Assembly: GCF_022662175.1 (NCBI RefSeq)
Contig: NZ_JAKMCR010000002.1
Span: forward strand, 62,001 to 126,000
Direction of reading: 5' to 3'
DNA length: 64,000 nt
From: Aestuariivivens marinum
GTDB lineage: Bacteria; Bacteroidota; Bacteroidia; Flavobacteriales; Flavobacteriaceae
Position numbers and translations under genes: made by a program. The first letter of the stretch is position 1, and each line of letters begins with the position of its first letter. The notes below the pieces were generated by a model. It worked only from the letters and a program-made list of their open reading frames with translations. It made no database searches and had not been told where the DNA came from. This document shows positions 38,253 to 46,969 of the stretch, piece by piece.

Positions 38253-38295
38253 GAAAGTTAACACCCTTATCGATGATATAAAATGATTTAAATCA
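38253..38295 (-). promoter_or_regulatory. CRP/FNR-type promoter of the cbpA operon
   Basis: Minus strand: TGATTTAAATCA (38284-38295), 23 bp, TAACTTTC (38253-38260). The box overlaps the last codons of the ABC ATPase gene upstream. Confidence 0.77.
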
Positions 38296-38980
38296 TTTGC
38301 CGTGGGTTAGTGACTATCCTGCCATCTTCCATCATAATTATTTTATCTGTTCGGTTAGCAAAATCTTCATCATGTGTCACAACTAACAAGGAAAGGCCTT
38401 CTTCTAAACTTAGTCTTTTAAATATATCGAAAACATTCTCAGAGTTGTAGCTATCTAAATTGCCTGTTGGTTCATCTCCCATAATTAAAGCAGGGTTATT
38501 AATTAGGGCTCTAGCTATTGCTACACGTTGTTTTTCTCCACCTGATATATGAGAAGCCTTTTTTTTAGCCAAATGATCTATATTTAAGGTTCTTAATTTT
38601 TCGTAAGCATCAAATTCAATTTCTTGAAGAGATTTTTCTGCCAATTTTTTTGCTGGAAGCATCACATTTTCCAATACTGTAAAGTCTGCTAATAAATAAT
38701 GAAATTGAAATACAAACCCTATATGTTTATTTCTTATAAAGGATAAATAATCCCTACTTTGGTTTGTAATAAGCTCATCATTTAAAAGAAGTTCCCCTTC
38801 ATAGTCAGTATCCATTGTAGACAAAATATATAACAAGGTAGACTTACCACATCCCGATTTTCCCATAATTGAAGTAAATTCTCCTTTTTCTATTTTAAAA
38901 TTAATATCCTTTAAAACATGAAAAAGAACAGGTTTTTTAAAATACTTGTTTATATGTTTTGCCTCTAATACCGTAGTCAT
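38288..38980 (-). CDS. ABC transporter ATPase, LolD/MacB type
   Basis: 230 residues with Walker A GKSGCGKS, Q-loop HIGFVFQFHYLL, signature HISGGEKQR, Walker B LIMGDEPTGNLD and His switch VVTHD. These match the ATPases of FtsX/MacB-type transporters. It is the last gene of an operon that runs lipoprotein/WG protein, M50 protease, HlyD-like, permease, ATPase; it is separated from the permease gene by 1 bp. Confidence 0.93.
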   Translation of the reverse strand: MTTVLEAKHINKYFKKPVLFHVLKDINFKIEKGEFTSIMGKSGCGKSTLLYILSTMDTDYEGELLLNDELITNQSRDYLSFIRNKHIGFVFQFHYLLADFTVLENVMLPAKKLAEKSLQEIEFDAYEKLRTLNIDHLAKKKASHISGGEKQRVAIARALINNPALIMGDEPTGNLDSYNSENVFDIFKRLSLEEGLSLLVVTHDEDFANRTDKIIMMEDGRIVTNPRQMI

Positions 38981-38981
38981 C

Positions 38982-40244
38982 TTATTGACCTCTAATAATT
39001 TTAACCGGATCTATTTTTCTAGCTCTTTTTGATGGCAAATAACCCGCTAAAAAAGTAGATAGCATTGCAAAGGAAAAACCAATAATAAAAAATAATGGAT
39101 TCATATTTATTGGATAAGTTTCAATTGTTGGCAAAGCCTCAGTTTTAAATGGAATAGTGTCTATTAAACTAGCTAATCCAAAACCAATAATTAACCCTAA
39201 TATACCGCCAACAAATCCAATAATCATCGCTTGGCTCATAAAAATAAACTGAACGTCTCTACCAGAAAATCCAGTGGCCTTTAAAATAGCTATGTCATTC
39301 ATCTTTTCATAAATAAGCATATTTAAAATGTTATAAATACCAAATCCTGCAACAATAAGCAGGGTAATAGAAACAGCATAGGTAATAAGATTTCTTATGG
39401 TTGTACCTGTTTCAAATTGTGCATTGGCCGTTTTTATGTCAACTGCTTTTAAATTAAATTGCTGCTGTATTTTTTTTGACAAAGGAATTGCCTTTTCAAT
39501 GTCGTATAGTTTCACATTGATATCAGTTATATAATTATTGGGTCGACCTAAAATACGCTGTACGGTTTTAATATTTGCAAAACTTTGAATAGCGTCTACA
39601 TCTGCAATTCCACTTTGATAAAAACCAACTATTTTTAATGGAAAAACATCACCCCCAATTGGACTAACTTGAACTCGATCGCCAATTTTTAATGACATTT
39701 TTTTTGCTATACCTATCCCTAGTAAAATTCCGTTATCAGTATTTTCTAATGCCTTAGCCGAACCTTCGATAATATAATCTCCAAAATTAAACAACCGTAA
39801 CTCTTCAATTAGATTTATTCCAGTTAGATTTCCACCCAATTCAATGGAACCAGCGATATAAAAAATTTGTGTCTTTATCTGTGGAATAGCTCCTCTAACC
39901 TTTTCGTTAGCATTTAAATAATGAATAATAGGAAGTGCATTATGAATATTTTTCTGACTCAACTTTGGTTTAATTGAATGTACAACATTAAAGCTATTTT
40001 TAACTCCATAATACATATCAACTGGTTGATTTTTAGAGGGTTCTATTTCACTATAAATGTGTATGTGTGGTGTTTGATTTAAAATTAAGTTATCCAGCAT
40101 AGCATTCAACCCGGTCATAAAACAAACCAATGTTATATAGGAACCAATACCAAAAGTTACTCCTAATGCAGCAATTGATGTTTGCTTTATTTTTGTCAAT
40201 AAATGTGTTTTCCCTATACTTAATATGAGCTTCCAATTGGTCAT
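38982..40244 (-). CDS. ABC transporter permease, FtsX/MacB (LolC) type
   Basis: 420 residues: an N-terminal membrane helix, a large periplasmic domain (about 50-270, MacB-PCD-like), and three C-terminal helices forming the FtsX domain (NLITYAVSITLLIVAGFGIYN, MSQAMIIGFVGGILGLIIGF and FFIIGFSFAMLST). Start overlaps the HlyD-like stop by 4 bp. Together with the ATPase and HlyD-like protein it forms a likely tripartite export pump. Confidence 0.9.
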   Translation of the reverse strand: MTNWKLILSIGKTHLLTKIKQTSIAALGVTFGIGSYITLVCFMTGLNAMLDNLILNQTPHIHIYSEIEPSKNQPVDMYYGVKNSFNVVHSIKPKLSQKNIHNALPIIHYLNANEKVRGAIPQIKTQIFYIAGSIELGGNLTGINLIEELRLFNFGDYIIEGSAKALENTDNGILLGIGIAKKMSLKIGDRVQVSPIGGDVFPLKIVGFYQSGIADVDAIQSFANIKTVQRILGRPNNYITDINVKLYDIEKAIPLSKKIQQQFNLKAVDIKTANAQFETGTTIRNLITYAVSITLLIVAGFGIYNILNMLIYEKMNDIAILKATGFSGRDVQFIFMSQAMIIGFVGGILGLIIGFGLASLIDTIPFKTEALPTIETYPINMNPLFFIIGFSFAMLSTFLAGYLPSKRARKIDPVKIIRGQ

Positions 40245-41323
40245 TGCCCTGGTTTATAAATATAAGTACTATCGGTTAATCCAGATTGCACCTCAACATA
40301 CTCCATATTTTGTATTCCTAAAGCAACTGTAACTATGCCTTTGTTAGTTATCACTTTATTACCATTTATCAGATAGGCTTTTGGGATAGCTAATACATTT
40401 TCTTTTTTTGATATAACAATATTTGCCTCACCCGAAAGACCTGGATATAAAACTTCAGGCGGTTTTATAAAAACTGCTTCAATTTTAAAGGTTTGGTTGC
40501 GTAGGTCTTTTTCAGGATAAATTTTTGACACCACTCCGTTAAAGACCTCTCCATGATATGCATCTAGATGAATTAAAACATTTTGGCCCACTTTAATTTT
40601 TACAATATCAACTTCATCTACTAACATTTCAACTAAAAAATCAGAAGCACTACCAATAGAAACGAGCGGATCCATACTATTTACAATTTCTCCAGGCTCT
40701 TTATAAAGAGCATATACTTTACCATTAATCTTGCTTTTTACAGTAAAATCTTTGGAACCAATTAATGCTGCCCTGTAATTGTTTTCCGATTGCTTGACCA
40801 CAGTTTGCAATTCGTTTTTTGTTCTCTGATAATTATTTTTAAGTGTAAGTAGATTATTTGAAGCTAGATCATAATTAAGTTTTTTGGTGTCATAATCTAT
40901 CTTAGATCCTATATTTTGCTCCCAAAGCTTTTTTTGCCTGAAATAATTTAATGAGTCGTTTTTATATTTAAGAATAGCTGTGTTAATTTGATTTTGAATT
41001 CCCTTTAAAACGGTTGCTTTTCCATTATAGTTTTCTCTTGCCAAATCCAGAGCAAGTTTAGCCGTTTGGGCATTGAGCTTAGGTGTACTGTTTATAATTT
41101 GAACAAGTGGATCTCCTATTGAAACCGCATCTCCCTCCTCAACCATATTGGCTTCCAAAATACCGGCTACTATGGCGTAAGCTTGATACATACTGTCTGG
41201 CTGAATAGTTACCGAAGAATAAACTGATTCGGTTAAAGATTTCATAACTGGAAGAATACCATCTCGTTTATTGGAACACGAGGCAATTAACGCAATCACA
41301 CCTAATATTTGAAAAATCTTCAT
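40241..41323 (-). CDS. Periplasmic adaptor lipoprotein (HlyD/MacA family)
   Basis: 360 residues with a lipoprotein signal (IALIASCSN). Typical RND/MacA adaptor layout: split biotinyl-lipoyl hairpin (EEGDAVSIGDPLVQI and VYALYKEPGEIVNSMDPLV), long antiparallel coiled coil between, then beta-barrel and membrane-proximal parts. The ATG at 41323 is preferred to an upstream TTG that overlaps the M50 stop. It probably bridges the ABC permease to an outer membrane channel not encoded here. Confidence 0.9.
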   Translation of the reverse strand: MKIFQILGVIALIASCSNKRDGILPVMKSLTESVYSSVTIQPDSMYQAYAIVAGILEANMVEEGDAVSIGDPLVQIINSTPKLNAQTAKLALDLARENYNGKATVLKGIQNQINTAILKYKNDSLNYFRQKKLWEQNIGSKIDYDTKKLNYDLASNNLLTLKNNYQRTKNELQTVVKQSENNYRAALIGSKDFTVKSKINGKVYALYKEPGEIVNSMDPLVSIGSASDFLVEMLVDEVDIVKIKVGQNVLIHLDAYHGEVFNGVVSKIYPEKDLRNQTFKIEAVFIKPPEVLYPGLSGEANIVISKKENVLAIPKAYLINGNKVITNKGIVTVALGIQNMEYVEVQSGLTDSTYIYKPGQ

Positions 41324-41325
41324 AA

Positions 41326-42411
41326 TCAAAAGACTAACCTAGCTTGTAACAATATATATTCATTAAGATTGGTTGCATCAATAACCCCAACAACTCTTTC
41401 TTTACTTAAAACAGGTACAAATGTTTTATTTTCAACAAAAATGATATGATAAATTTTATGAAGACTATCTGTATCTTTCACGGTTTCAAATTTTGTTTTC
41501 ATGACATCCTTTACCAATACATTTTCATTGGATTTATCAATTATATCTTTATGGTATAAAATCCCTTTAATTTTATGGTCCTCCAATACAAGAAAGTTCG
41601 TTTCTGTCCCTGAAATGATTTTATTCACAACCAAATCTATAGAGTCTTCAGGTTTAAAAGTGGTTATGTTTATCATCATAGCCTCATCAACTGTATGACC
41701 CTTAAGTAATGCCATATGTTGAATAATTTGATTTTCACCATGTGCTCCCAAAAAAACAAACAGTGCAATAATGATTAAGAAAGGGTTATATAACATTCCT
41801 GTAAACAAAAAAAGAATTGCTATAAACTGTCCAATACTTGAGGCAATCTGTGTCGCTTTTACAGGAGCCAATTTAATGGCTAATAAAGCTCTTAAAATGC
41901 GTCCACCATCCATTGGAAAAGCCGGAATGAAATTAAATATCACTAAACCTAAATTAACCAAAAACAAATAAAACAGAAAGTTTTGAATTGTAAAACTCAT
42001 TAATATCTCGAAAGTTTCGGTAAAATTCAACCTAACAAATTCATCTACCGGTACAATAAAATAAAGCATTACAACAATAAGAATATTTACTAAGGGCCCT
42101 GCTAGTGTTACCAAAAATTCTTGTTTTGGTGATTCTGGGATACGTTCTAAACTTGCCATACCTCCAATAGGCAACAGTACAATTTTTTTTGTACCAATAC
42201 CAAAACGCTTTGCTGCTAAGGCATGTCCAAGTTCATGTAATACAACACATCCAAAAACAGCCAAGACCAATACTATATTAAAAAAAATGCTCTCGCTATT
42301 ACCACCACGCTTTAATTCACTAAAAACAATCCATAGAATTAAAAAAAAGAATGTCCAATGCACTATTATTTTAATGCCGAAAACACTACCCAAATTTAGG
42401 TTTGCCTTCAT
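41326..42411 (-). CDS. M50-type intramembrane metalloprotease with CBS pair
   Basis: 361 residues: six-helix site-2-protease-like domain with the zinc motif HELGH (in VVLHELGHALAAKRFG) and the second motif FPMDGGRIL (the NPDG-like element), followed from about residue 220 by a tandem CBS domain that probably senses nucleotides. Such SpoIVFB/Rip-like proteases cleave membrane anchors, often of anti-sigma factors. The substrate here is unknown. It lies in the middle of the ABC export operon. Confidence 0.9.
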   Translation of the reverse strand: MKANLNLGSVFGIKIIVHWTFFFLILWIVFSELKRGGNSESIFFNIVLVLAVFGCVVLHELGHALAAKRFGIGTKKIVLLPIGGMASLERIPESPKQEFLVTLAGPLVNILIVVMLYFIVPVDEFVRLNFTETFEILMSFTIQNFLFYLFLVNLGLVIFNFIPAFPMDGGRILRALLAIKLAPVKATQIASSIGQFIAILFLFTGMLYNPFLIIIALFVFLGAHGENQIIQHMALLKGHTVDEAMMINITTFKPEDSIDLVVNKIISGTETNFLVLEDHKIKGILYHKDIIDKSNENVLVKDVMKTKFETVKDTDSLHKIYHIIFVENKTFVPVLSKERVVGVIDATNLNEYILLQARLVF

Positions 42412-42423
42412 TTAGAATCGTAT

Positions 42424-43029
42424 TTAGTTCTTAATAACTTCTATTCTCCAGTTCATATTATCTGTATATACAGCGTAAATATTATTAGTAATTTGCTTTG
42501 AAGTTATTTTAGGAGGTATTAATAATTTTTTTTTGTCCAGAACTACATTTATTCCTTTGGGATTCAAATAATGTTCTATGTTTCCATCAATATCAATAAC
42601 GGCTTCAAAATATTTATAGCGAATAACATTCTTTCCCAAAACATCGTTTTTTCCTAATTCCTCTTTAAGAACATGCAATGCAATAGCCTTGTTTTCAAAA
42701 AAGTTTGTTGCATTTAAAAATTGGGGCTCTATTACTGTTTTCCCCCTTTTATCGATGTATCCAAAGTAAGTGATACCGTCTGATTTTTTGGAAATCAAGC
42801 ATAGACCATTTTTAAAAACAGGATATTTATACCCATCCATTTCTGTTGTAACCAAATCATTTCTAAAATCTATAACTATTATACCTTCATTATTAATAAA
42901 ACCCCATGAACCACCTTTCATAACGGCAATAAATCCTTCATTTATAGGCGCTATAAAATCCAGTTCTTCTAAAGTCTGTGGAAATACCATAAATGGACAA
43001 ACCATAAGTAATAAGATTAGTTTTTTCAT
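42424..43029 (-). CDS. Secreted WG-repeat protein
   Basis: 201 residues with a signal peptide (LILLLMVCPFMVFPQ) and WG (KWG-like) repeat strands: MKGGSWGFINNEGIIVIDFR and YFGYIDKRGKTVIEPQF. WG-repeat proteins are beta-rich and usually surface or periplasmic; the function is unknown. First gene of the M50/ABC operon, directly under a full-match CRP/FNR-type promoter. Confidence 0.82.
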   Translation of the reverse strand: MKKLILLLMVCPFMVFPQTLEELDFIAPINEGFIAVMKGGSWGFINNEGIIVIDFRNDLVTTEMDGYKYPVFKNGLCLISKKSDGITYFGYIDKRGKTVIEPQFLNATNFFENKAIALHVLKEELGKNDVLGKNVIRYKYFEAVIDIDGNIEHYLNPKGINVVLDKKKLLIPPKITSKQITNNIYAVYTDNMNWRIEVIKN

Positions 43030-43052
43030 AACTTAATTCATTTGTAATAAAT

Positions 43053-43095
43053 CAAATTTAGGATGATCTATACTTTTACAAAATGATATCGATCA
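43053..43095 (-). promoter_or_regulatory. CRP/FNR-type promoter of the WG-M50-ABC operon
   Basis: Minus strand: TGATCGATATCA (43084-43095), 23 bp, TAAATTTG (43053-43060, full match to TAnnTTTG). The WG-protein start is 24 bp further downstream. Confidence 0.82.
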
Positions 43096-43109
43096 TAATA
43101 ATAACAGTA

Positions 43110-43406
43110 TTAGGTATGTTGCTGTATAACAGCAAGAATATCATTTTTTTGAAGCACACCAGATTGACGCCAAAGCAATTTACCTTTTTTAAAGAGCATC
43201 ATGGTAGGTACGCCCCTAACTTTATATTTAGTGGCCAAGGGCAGGTTTTTGTCAATATCAATTTTTATTATTCTTATGTCGTTGGAAAGTTCGTGCTTCA
43301 CCTCTTTTAAAATAGGTGCCAACGTCTTACAAGGGCCACACCATTCTGCAAAAAAATCGATCAACACTAATTGACTTGAATTTATTATACTATTAAAACT
43401 ACCCAT
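43110..43406 (-). CDS. trxA: Thioredoxin
   Basis: 98-residue single-domain thioredoxin with the redox motif WCGPC (in FFAEWCGPCKTLAPIL) and the cis-Pro loop VRGVPTMMLF. It has no signal peptide, so it acts in the cytoplasm. It is the second gene after the TerB-like gene and is controlled by the same promoter; a stress-regulated thioredoxin rather than the housekeeping copy is likely. Confidence 0.95.
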   Translation of the reverse strand: MGSFNSIINSSQLVLIDFFAEWCGPCKTLAPILKEVKHELSNDIRIIKIDIDKNLPLATKYKVRGVPTMMLFKKGKLLWRQSGVLQKNDILAVIQQHT

Positions 43407-43410
43407 AGTT

Positions 43411-43818
43411 TTATTTTTTTAATTCTAAATCTAATTTAGCCAATATAATTAACTCCGATTTGTTGATGCCAGAAAATGCTGCTGCAACTGCATAGGCCGT
43501 TTTATTGATTAGTTTTTTAATACTAGGGGTAAACAAGTGCTTTTGGTCATTTTTATAATCTATAAAATCTCTAAAGCAAGAGGCAACTTCTAAATTGCCT
43601 TCTTTTTCTAACCAATCAAAGACTATTTCTATTTGATAAGCGGCATCCGTTCCAAAATCGTCTGTTATAGGGTCTAAATCCAACCATTGTTCCTTAACCA
43701 AGGTTTTAAGTTTATTAAATTCTACAACACGCACTTGCCGATCCGAGGCTGCTACAGCATAAAATAGCTTGCCAAGATTTTGGTAAAATTTGTGAGTCAT
43801 TTTCTTTATAGTTTCCAT
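43411..43818 (-). CDS. Small helical protein, possibly TerB-like
   Basis: 135 residues, all-helical, with an acidic/amphipathic pattern (LFYAVAASDRQVRVVEFNKL at the start) reminiscent of the TerB fold of tellurite-resistance proteins, where an early helix pair holds the metal site. The resemblance is weak. A second ATG at 43800 is possible. It precedes trxA by 4 bp in a two-gene operon led by a CRP/FNR-type promoter. Confidence 0.7.
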   Translation of the reverse strand: METIKKMTHKFYQNLGKLFYAVAASDRQVRVVEFNKLKTLVKEQWLDLDPITDDFGTDAAYQIEIVFDWLEKEGNLEVASCFRDFIDYKNDQKHLFTPSIKKLINKTAYAVAAAFSGINKSELIILAKLDLELKK

Positions 43819-43845
43819 AATAATTAAAGTAAAATTCCATGCTAA

Positions 43846-43888
43846 TAAAGTTAAATACTTGTATGCTTTTTAATAATGATATAGGTCA
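43846..43888 (-). promoter_or_regulatory. CRP/FNR-type promoter of the TerB-like/trxA operon
   Basis: Minus strand: TGACCTATATCA (43877-43888), 23 bp, TAACTTTA (43846-43853). The same box lies about 45 bp before the histidine kinase ATG on the plus strand, where no -7 element occurs at the standard spacing; it could still influence that operon. Confidence 0.75.
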
Positions 43889-43926
43889 GTCTTACTAAAA
43901 TAAACGAGGAATTTTTTGTATTTTTA

Positions 43927-45834
43927 ATGAAGCATACCGTAAGTGTATTATCCATGTTCCAACAAGATCAAGAAATATTTAATATTCTTTTAGAAATAGT
44001 TTCTGAAGGTATTATCATTGTTGATCATCATCAAAAAATAATGGAGGTTAACGAAGCTTCTGAAGTTATTTTTGGGTACAACAAAAAGGAACTAATGGGA
44101 AGGGACCTTAACTTGCTTATCCCATCAAATTACCATAAAAGCCATGCCATTCATTTTGAAAAATTTATTCAGAAGAGAAAACGACGTAAAATGAACGAGG
44201 CAACTGATATTTATGCCTTAAAAAAAGATGGCACCATATTTCCTGTAGAAATTGAACTCAATCCTTTTTCTATCTATAACAAAACCTACATTATGGCTTT
44301 AATTAGGGATATTTCAGAAAAGCAGGAAATTAAAAAAAACCTTATGCTACGTACCCAAGCATTACAATCGGCAAACAGCGGAATTGTGATAACCGATGCT
44401 TTAAAATACGACAACCCAGTTATTTTTTTCAACTCTACATTTACAAAGTTAACAGGTTATTCAGAAAAAGAAATACTTAATCGCAATTGTAGATTTTTAC
44501 AAGGGAAGGACAACAATCAAGAATCTCTTAACGTCCTAAGGAAAGCAATAAAAAAAGGAGAAAGTTGTCAGGCGAGATTGCGGAACTATAAAAAGGATGG
44601 TACTATGTTTTGGAACGATTTGTATGTTTTTCCAATTACTGATAATAAGGGTATTGTCACAAATTTTATTGGTATTCTAAACGATGTAACATTAAGAAAA
44701 AAAGCCGAAGAGGAACGTCTTCTACTTGCATCTATTTTCGATGAATCTTTAAATGAAGTATATGTTTTTGATGCCAAAACACTAAAATTCATCAACGCTA
44801 ACCATGGCGCACAAAAAAACATTGGATATAGCTTGGAAGAATTAAAACAGATGACCACTCTTGACATTAAACCGAATGAAGACGAAATAACATATAGAAA
44901 AACAATTGATGTTTTATTAAAGAATAATGTAGTCAAGGTAAAATTTGAAAGTGAGCACAAACGCAAAGATGGTACAACATATCCCGTTGAAGAACACGTA
45001 CAACGATCTAGGTTAAATGGAAAAGATGTTTTTACAGCTATTGTTTTAGACATAACCGAGCGAAAAAATTACACAACAAAACTTGAAAATAAAGTTGAGG
45101 AAAGAACATTGCAACTAGAAACAGCTCTTAATAAAGAAAAAGAGCTTAGTGAATTAAAAACCAAGTTTCTATCATTGGTGTCCCATGAATTTAAAACTCC
45201 CTTGAGCGCTATTTTAACATCTAGCGAACTCCTTAGCAAGTACACATTGGAGGAACATCAGGAAAAGCGTGATAAGCACATCAAAACAATTATAGATAAA
45301 GTTCATTTTTTAAACAACATTATAAATGACTTTTTATCAGTTGAAAAACTGGAAACAGGCAAAGTCAATTACAAATTCAGCAATTTTAAGCTGAGCAAAG
45401 TTGTAAATGAGGCTGTATATGATGCTAATATGCTTTTAAAGGAAGGACAGCAAATAATGTATCCTGAAAACATTGATGACCTTTCACTCTATCAGGATGA
45501 AAAAATAATTCAATTAATACTTTCTAACCTACTATACAATGCCATAAAATATTCTCCTGAAGGATCAACTATAGACTTACGCATTGAACAAAATGAAAAA
45601 ATCACCACCATAACGATAAAGGATAACGGCATTGGCATTCCCAAAAAAGATCAAAAACATATTTTTGAACGTTATTTTAGAGCTCACAATGTAATTAATA
45701 CCCAAGGCACGGGTATAGGTTTAAATATTGTTCAAAATCATCTTGAAAATTTAGGAGGTACCATACATTTTGAAAGCGAAGAAAATATAGGAACCACTTT
45801 TATTATAACTTTTCCAAACTCAGCAACCCCATGA
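43927..45834 (+). CDS. Histidine kinase with PAS, LOV and PAS sensor domains
   Basis: 635-residue cytoplasmic kinase without membrane segments. PAS1 (about 15-130) aligns without gaps with the heme-PAS of FixL; H73 (SHAIHF) falls on the FixL proximal heme His, but the distal Arg is not kept. PAS2 (about 145-255) is a LOV domain: NCRFLQG with the photoactive Cys188, and FMN-contact Asn220 (RNYKKDG) and Asn230 (FWN); the usual late Gln is Leu251. PAS3 spans about 265-380. A coiled linker follows, then HisKA with phospho-His420 (VSHEFKTPL) and an ATPase domain with NAIKYSPEG, DNGIGIP and GTGIGL. Its stop overlaps the receiver-CRP gene by 4 bp (ATGA), so the two are a pair. Confidence 0.93.
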   Translation: MKHTVSVLSMFQQDQEIFNILLEIVSEGIIIVDHHQKIMEVNEASEVIFGYNKKELMGRDLNLLIPSNYHKSHAIHFEKFIQKRKRRKMNEATDIYALKKDGTIFPVEIELNPFSIYNKTYIMALIRDISEKQEIKKNLMLRTQALQSANSGIVITDALKYDNPVIFFNSTFTKLTGYSEKEILNRNCRFLQGKDNNQESLNVLRKAIKKGESCQARLRNYKKDGTMFWNDLYVFPITDNKGIVTNFIGILNDVTLRKKAEEERLLLASIFDESLNEVYVFDAKTLKFINANHGAQKNIGYSLEELKQMTTLDIKPNEDEITYRKTIDVLLKNNVVKVKFESEHKRKDGTTYPVEEHVQRSRLNGKDVFTAIVLDITERKNYTTKLENKVEERTLQLETALNKEKELSELKTKFLSLVSHEFKTPLSAILTSSELLSKYTLEEHQEKRDKHIKTIIDKVHFLNNIINDFLSVEKLETGKVNYKFSNFKLSKVVNEAVYDANMLLKEGQQIMYPENIDDLSLYQDEKIIQLILSNLLYNAIKYSPEGSTIDLRIEQNEKITTITIKDNGIGIPKKDQKHIFERYFRAHNVINTQGTGIGLNIVQNHLENLGGTIHFESEENIGTTFIITFPNSATP

Positions 45835-46889
45835 AAACTGTTTTACTTGTAGAAGATGATGACATATTAAGAGAAAATACAGCAGAACTTTTAGAATTAT
45901 CCAATTATAAAGTTTTAAAAGCTTCTAATGGTAAAATAGGGGTTAAACTGGCTAAAAAACATTTACCTAATATTATTGTTTGTGATATTATGATGCCAGA
46001 ATTGGATGGATATAGTACCTTGGAAATATTATCAAAACACCATAGAACCAAACATATTCCCTTTATTTTTCTATCTGCCAAAACTGAGCGTCATGAGGTT
46101 AGAAAAGGAATGAACTTAGGGGCCGATGATTATATTACCAAGCCCTTTACTGAGGATGATATAATAAGTGCTATAGAAAGTCGTTTGGCAAAAGTTTCTA
46201 TTTTACAAGAATTAAATCATTATAGTACAGATAACAAATATGTTAAACCTCAAGAAAGTGAAATAAAAACACTTAATGATCTAAAAAATTTTTTTGATGA
46301 TTACGGAGATGAATTTAAGTTTAATAAAGATGAAATTATCTATCGAGAAGGAGACCATTCCAATTTCATTTACTTAATTTCCTATGGATCTGTTAAATGC
46401 TTCAGAATTGATGAACAAGGCAAAGAGTTGGTGACTGCTCTGTATAAAGAAGATGATTTGTTTGGCTACACATCATTCTTACATAATACACCACACCAGG
46501 AGACGGCTACTGCAATAGCAAATACCAAATTAACGGGTATTTCAATCTTGGACTTTAATGATATACTTAACGAAAATCACAAAGTTGCTCTGGAACTAAT
46601 TGAACTTTTAACTGATGACCTATCGATGATAAAAGAACAACTTTTAGAAATGGCCTATGGTACAGTTAATAAAAAAACAGCTTCCACCATTTTAAAGTTT
46701 GCTGAAAAAATAAACCGTAAACCCGAAGACTTAATAAAAATTTCAAGGAACGATTTAGCTAGCGTTGCAGGGATTGCTCCCGAAACATTAATTAGAGCAT
46801 TAACCGAATTTAAAAAGCTTGGGGTTATAAAAACAGAAGGACGAAATATTAAGGTCGTGAATTTAGAAAAATTAAAAAGTATTGTTTAG
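45831..46889 (+). CDS. Response regulator fusing a receiver to a CRP/FNR-type DNA-binding module
   Basis: 352 residues: receiver domain (1-120) with acidic pocket EDDD, phospho-Asp52 (CDIMMP), Thr/Ser switch LSAK and Lys104 (ITKPF). Then a cyclic-nucleotide-binding-like beta-roll (about 155-270, YREGDHSNFIYLISYGSVK), dimer helix, and a Crp-type winged helix (about 290-352). The recognition helix GIAPETLIRALTEF keeps the Glu and Arg that in FNR/CRP contact the TGA of the half-site. No N-terminal Fe-S cysteines as in FNR. It is transcribed with the LOV/PAS kinase and is the best candidate to bind the boxes listed here. Confidence 0.93.
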   Translation: MKTVLLVEDDDILRENTAELLELSNYKVLKASNGKIGVKLAKKHLPNIIVCDIMMPELDGYSTLEILSKHHRTKHIPFIFLSAKTERHEVRKGMNLGADDYITKPFTEDDIISAIESRLAKVSILQELNHYSTDNKYVKPQESEIKTLNDLKNFFDDYGDEFKFNKDEIIYREGDHSNFIYLISYGSVKCFRIDEQGKELVTALYKEDDLFGYTSFLHNTPHQETATAIANTKLTGISILDFNDILNENHKVALELIELLTDDLSMIKEQLLEMAYGTVNKKTASTILKFAEKINRKPEDLIKISRNDLASVAGIAPETLIRALTEFKKLGVIKTEGRNIKVVNLEKLKSIV

Positions 46890-46905
46890 TGTTGCTTCAT
46901 CAAAA

Positions 46906-46948
46906 TGATGAATATCATTTTATCTAAAACTACTTCACGTTAACTTAG
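46906..46948 (+). promoter_or_regulatory. CRP/FNR-type promoter of the first Usp gene
   Basis: Box TGATGAATATCA (46906-46917), 23 bp, TAACTTAG (46941-46948). The box begins 17 bp after the stop codon of the regulator gene, so the Usp unit has its own promoter. Confidence 0.76.
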
Positions 46949-46969
46949 TGACCATAAAGATGCTTTTAG

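Noticed and set aside
44586-45053. 155-codon frame opposite the histidine kinase
   Set aside because: Antisense shadow of well-supported LOV/PAS coding sequence.
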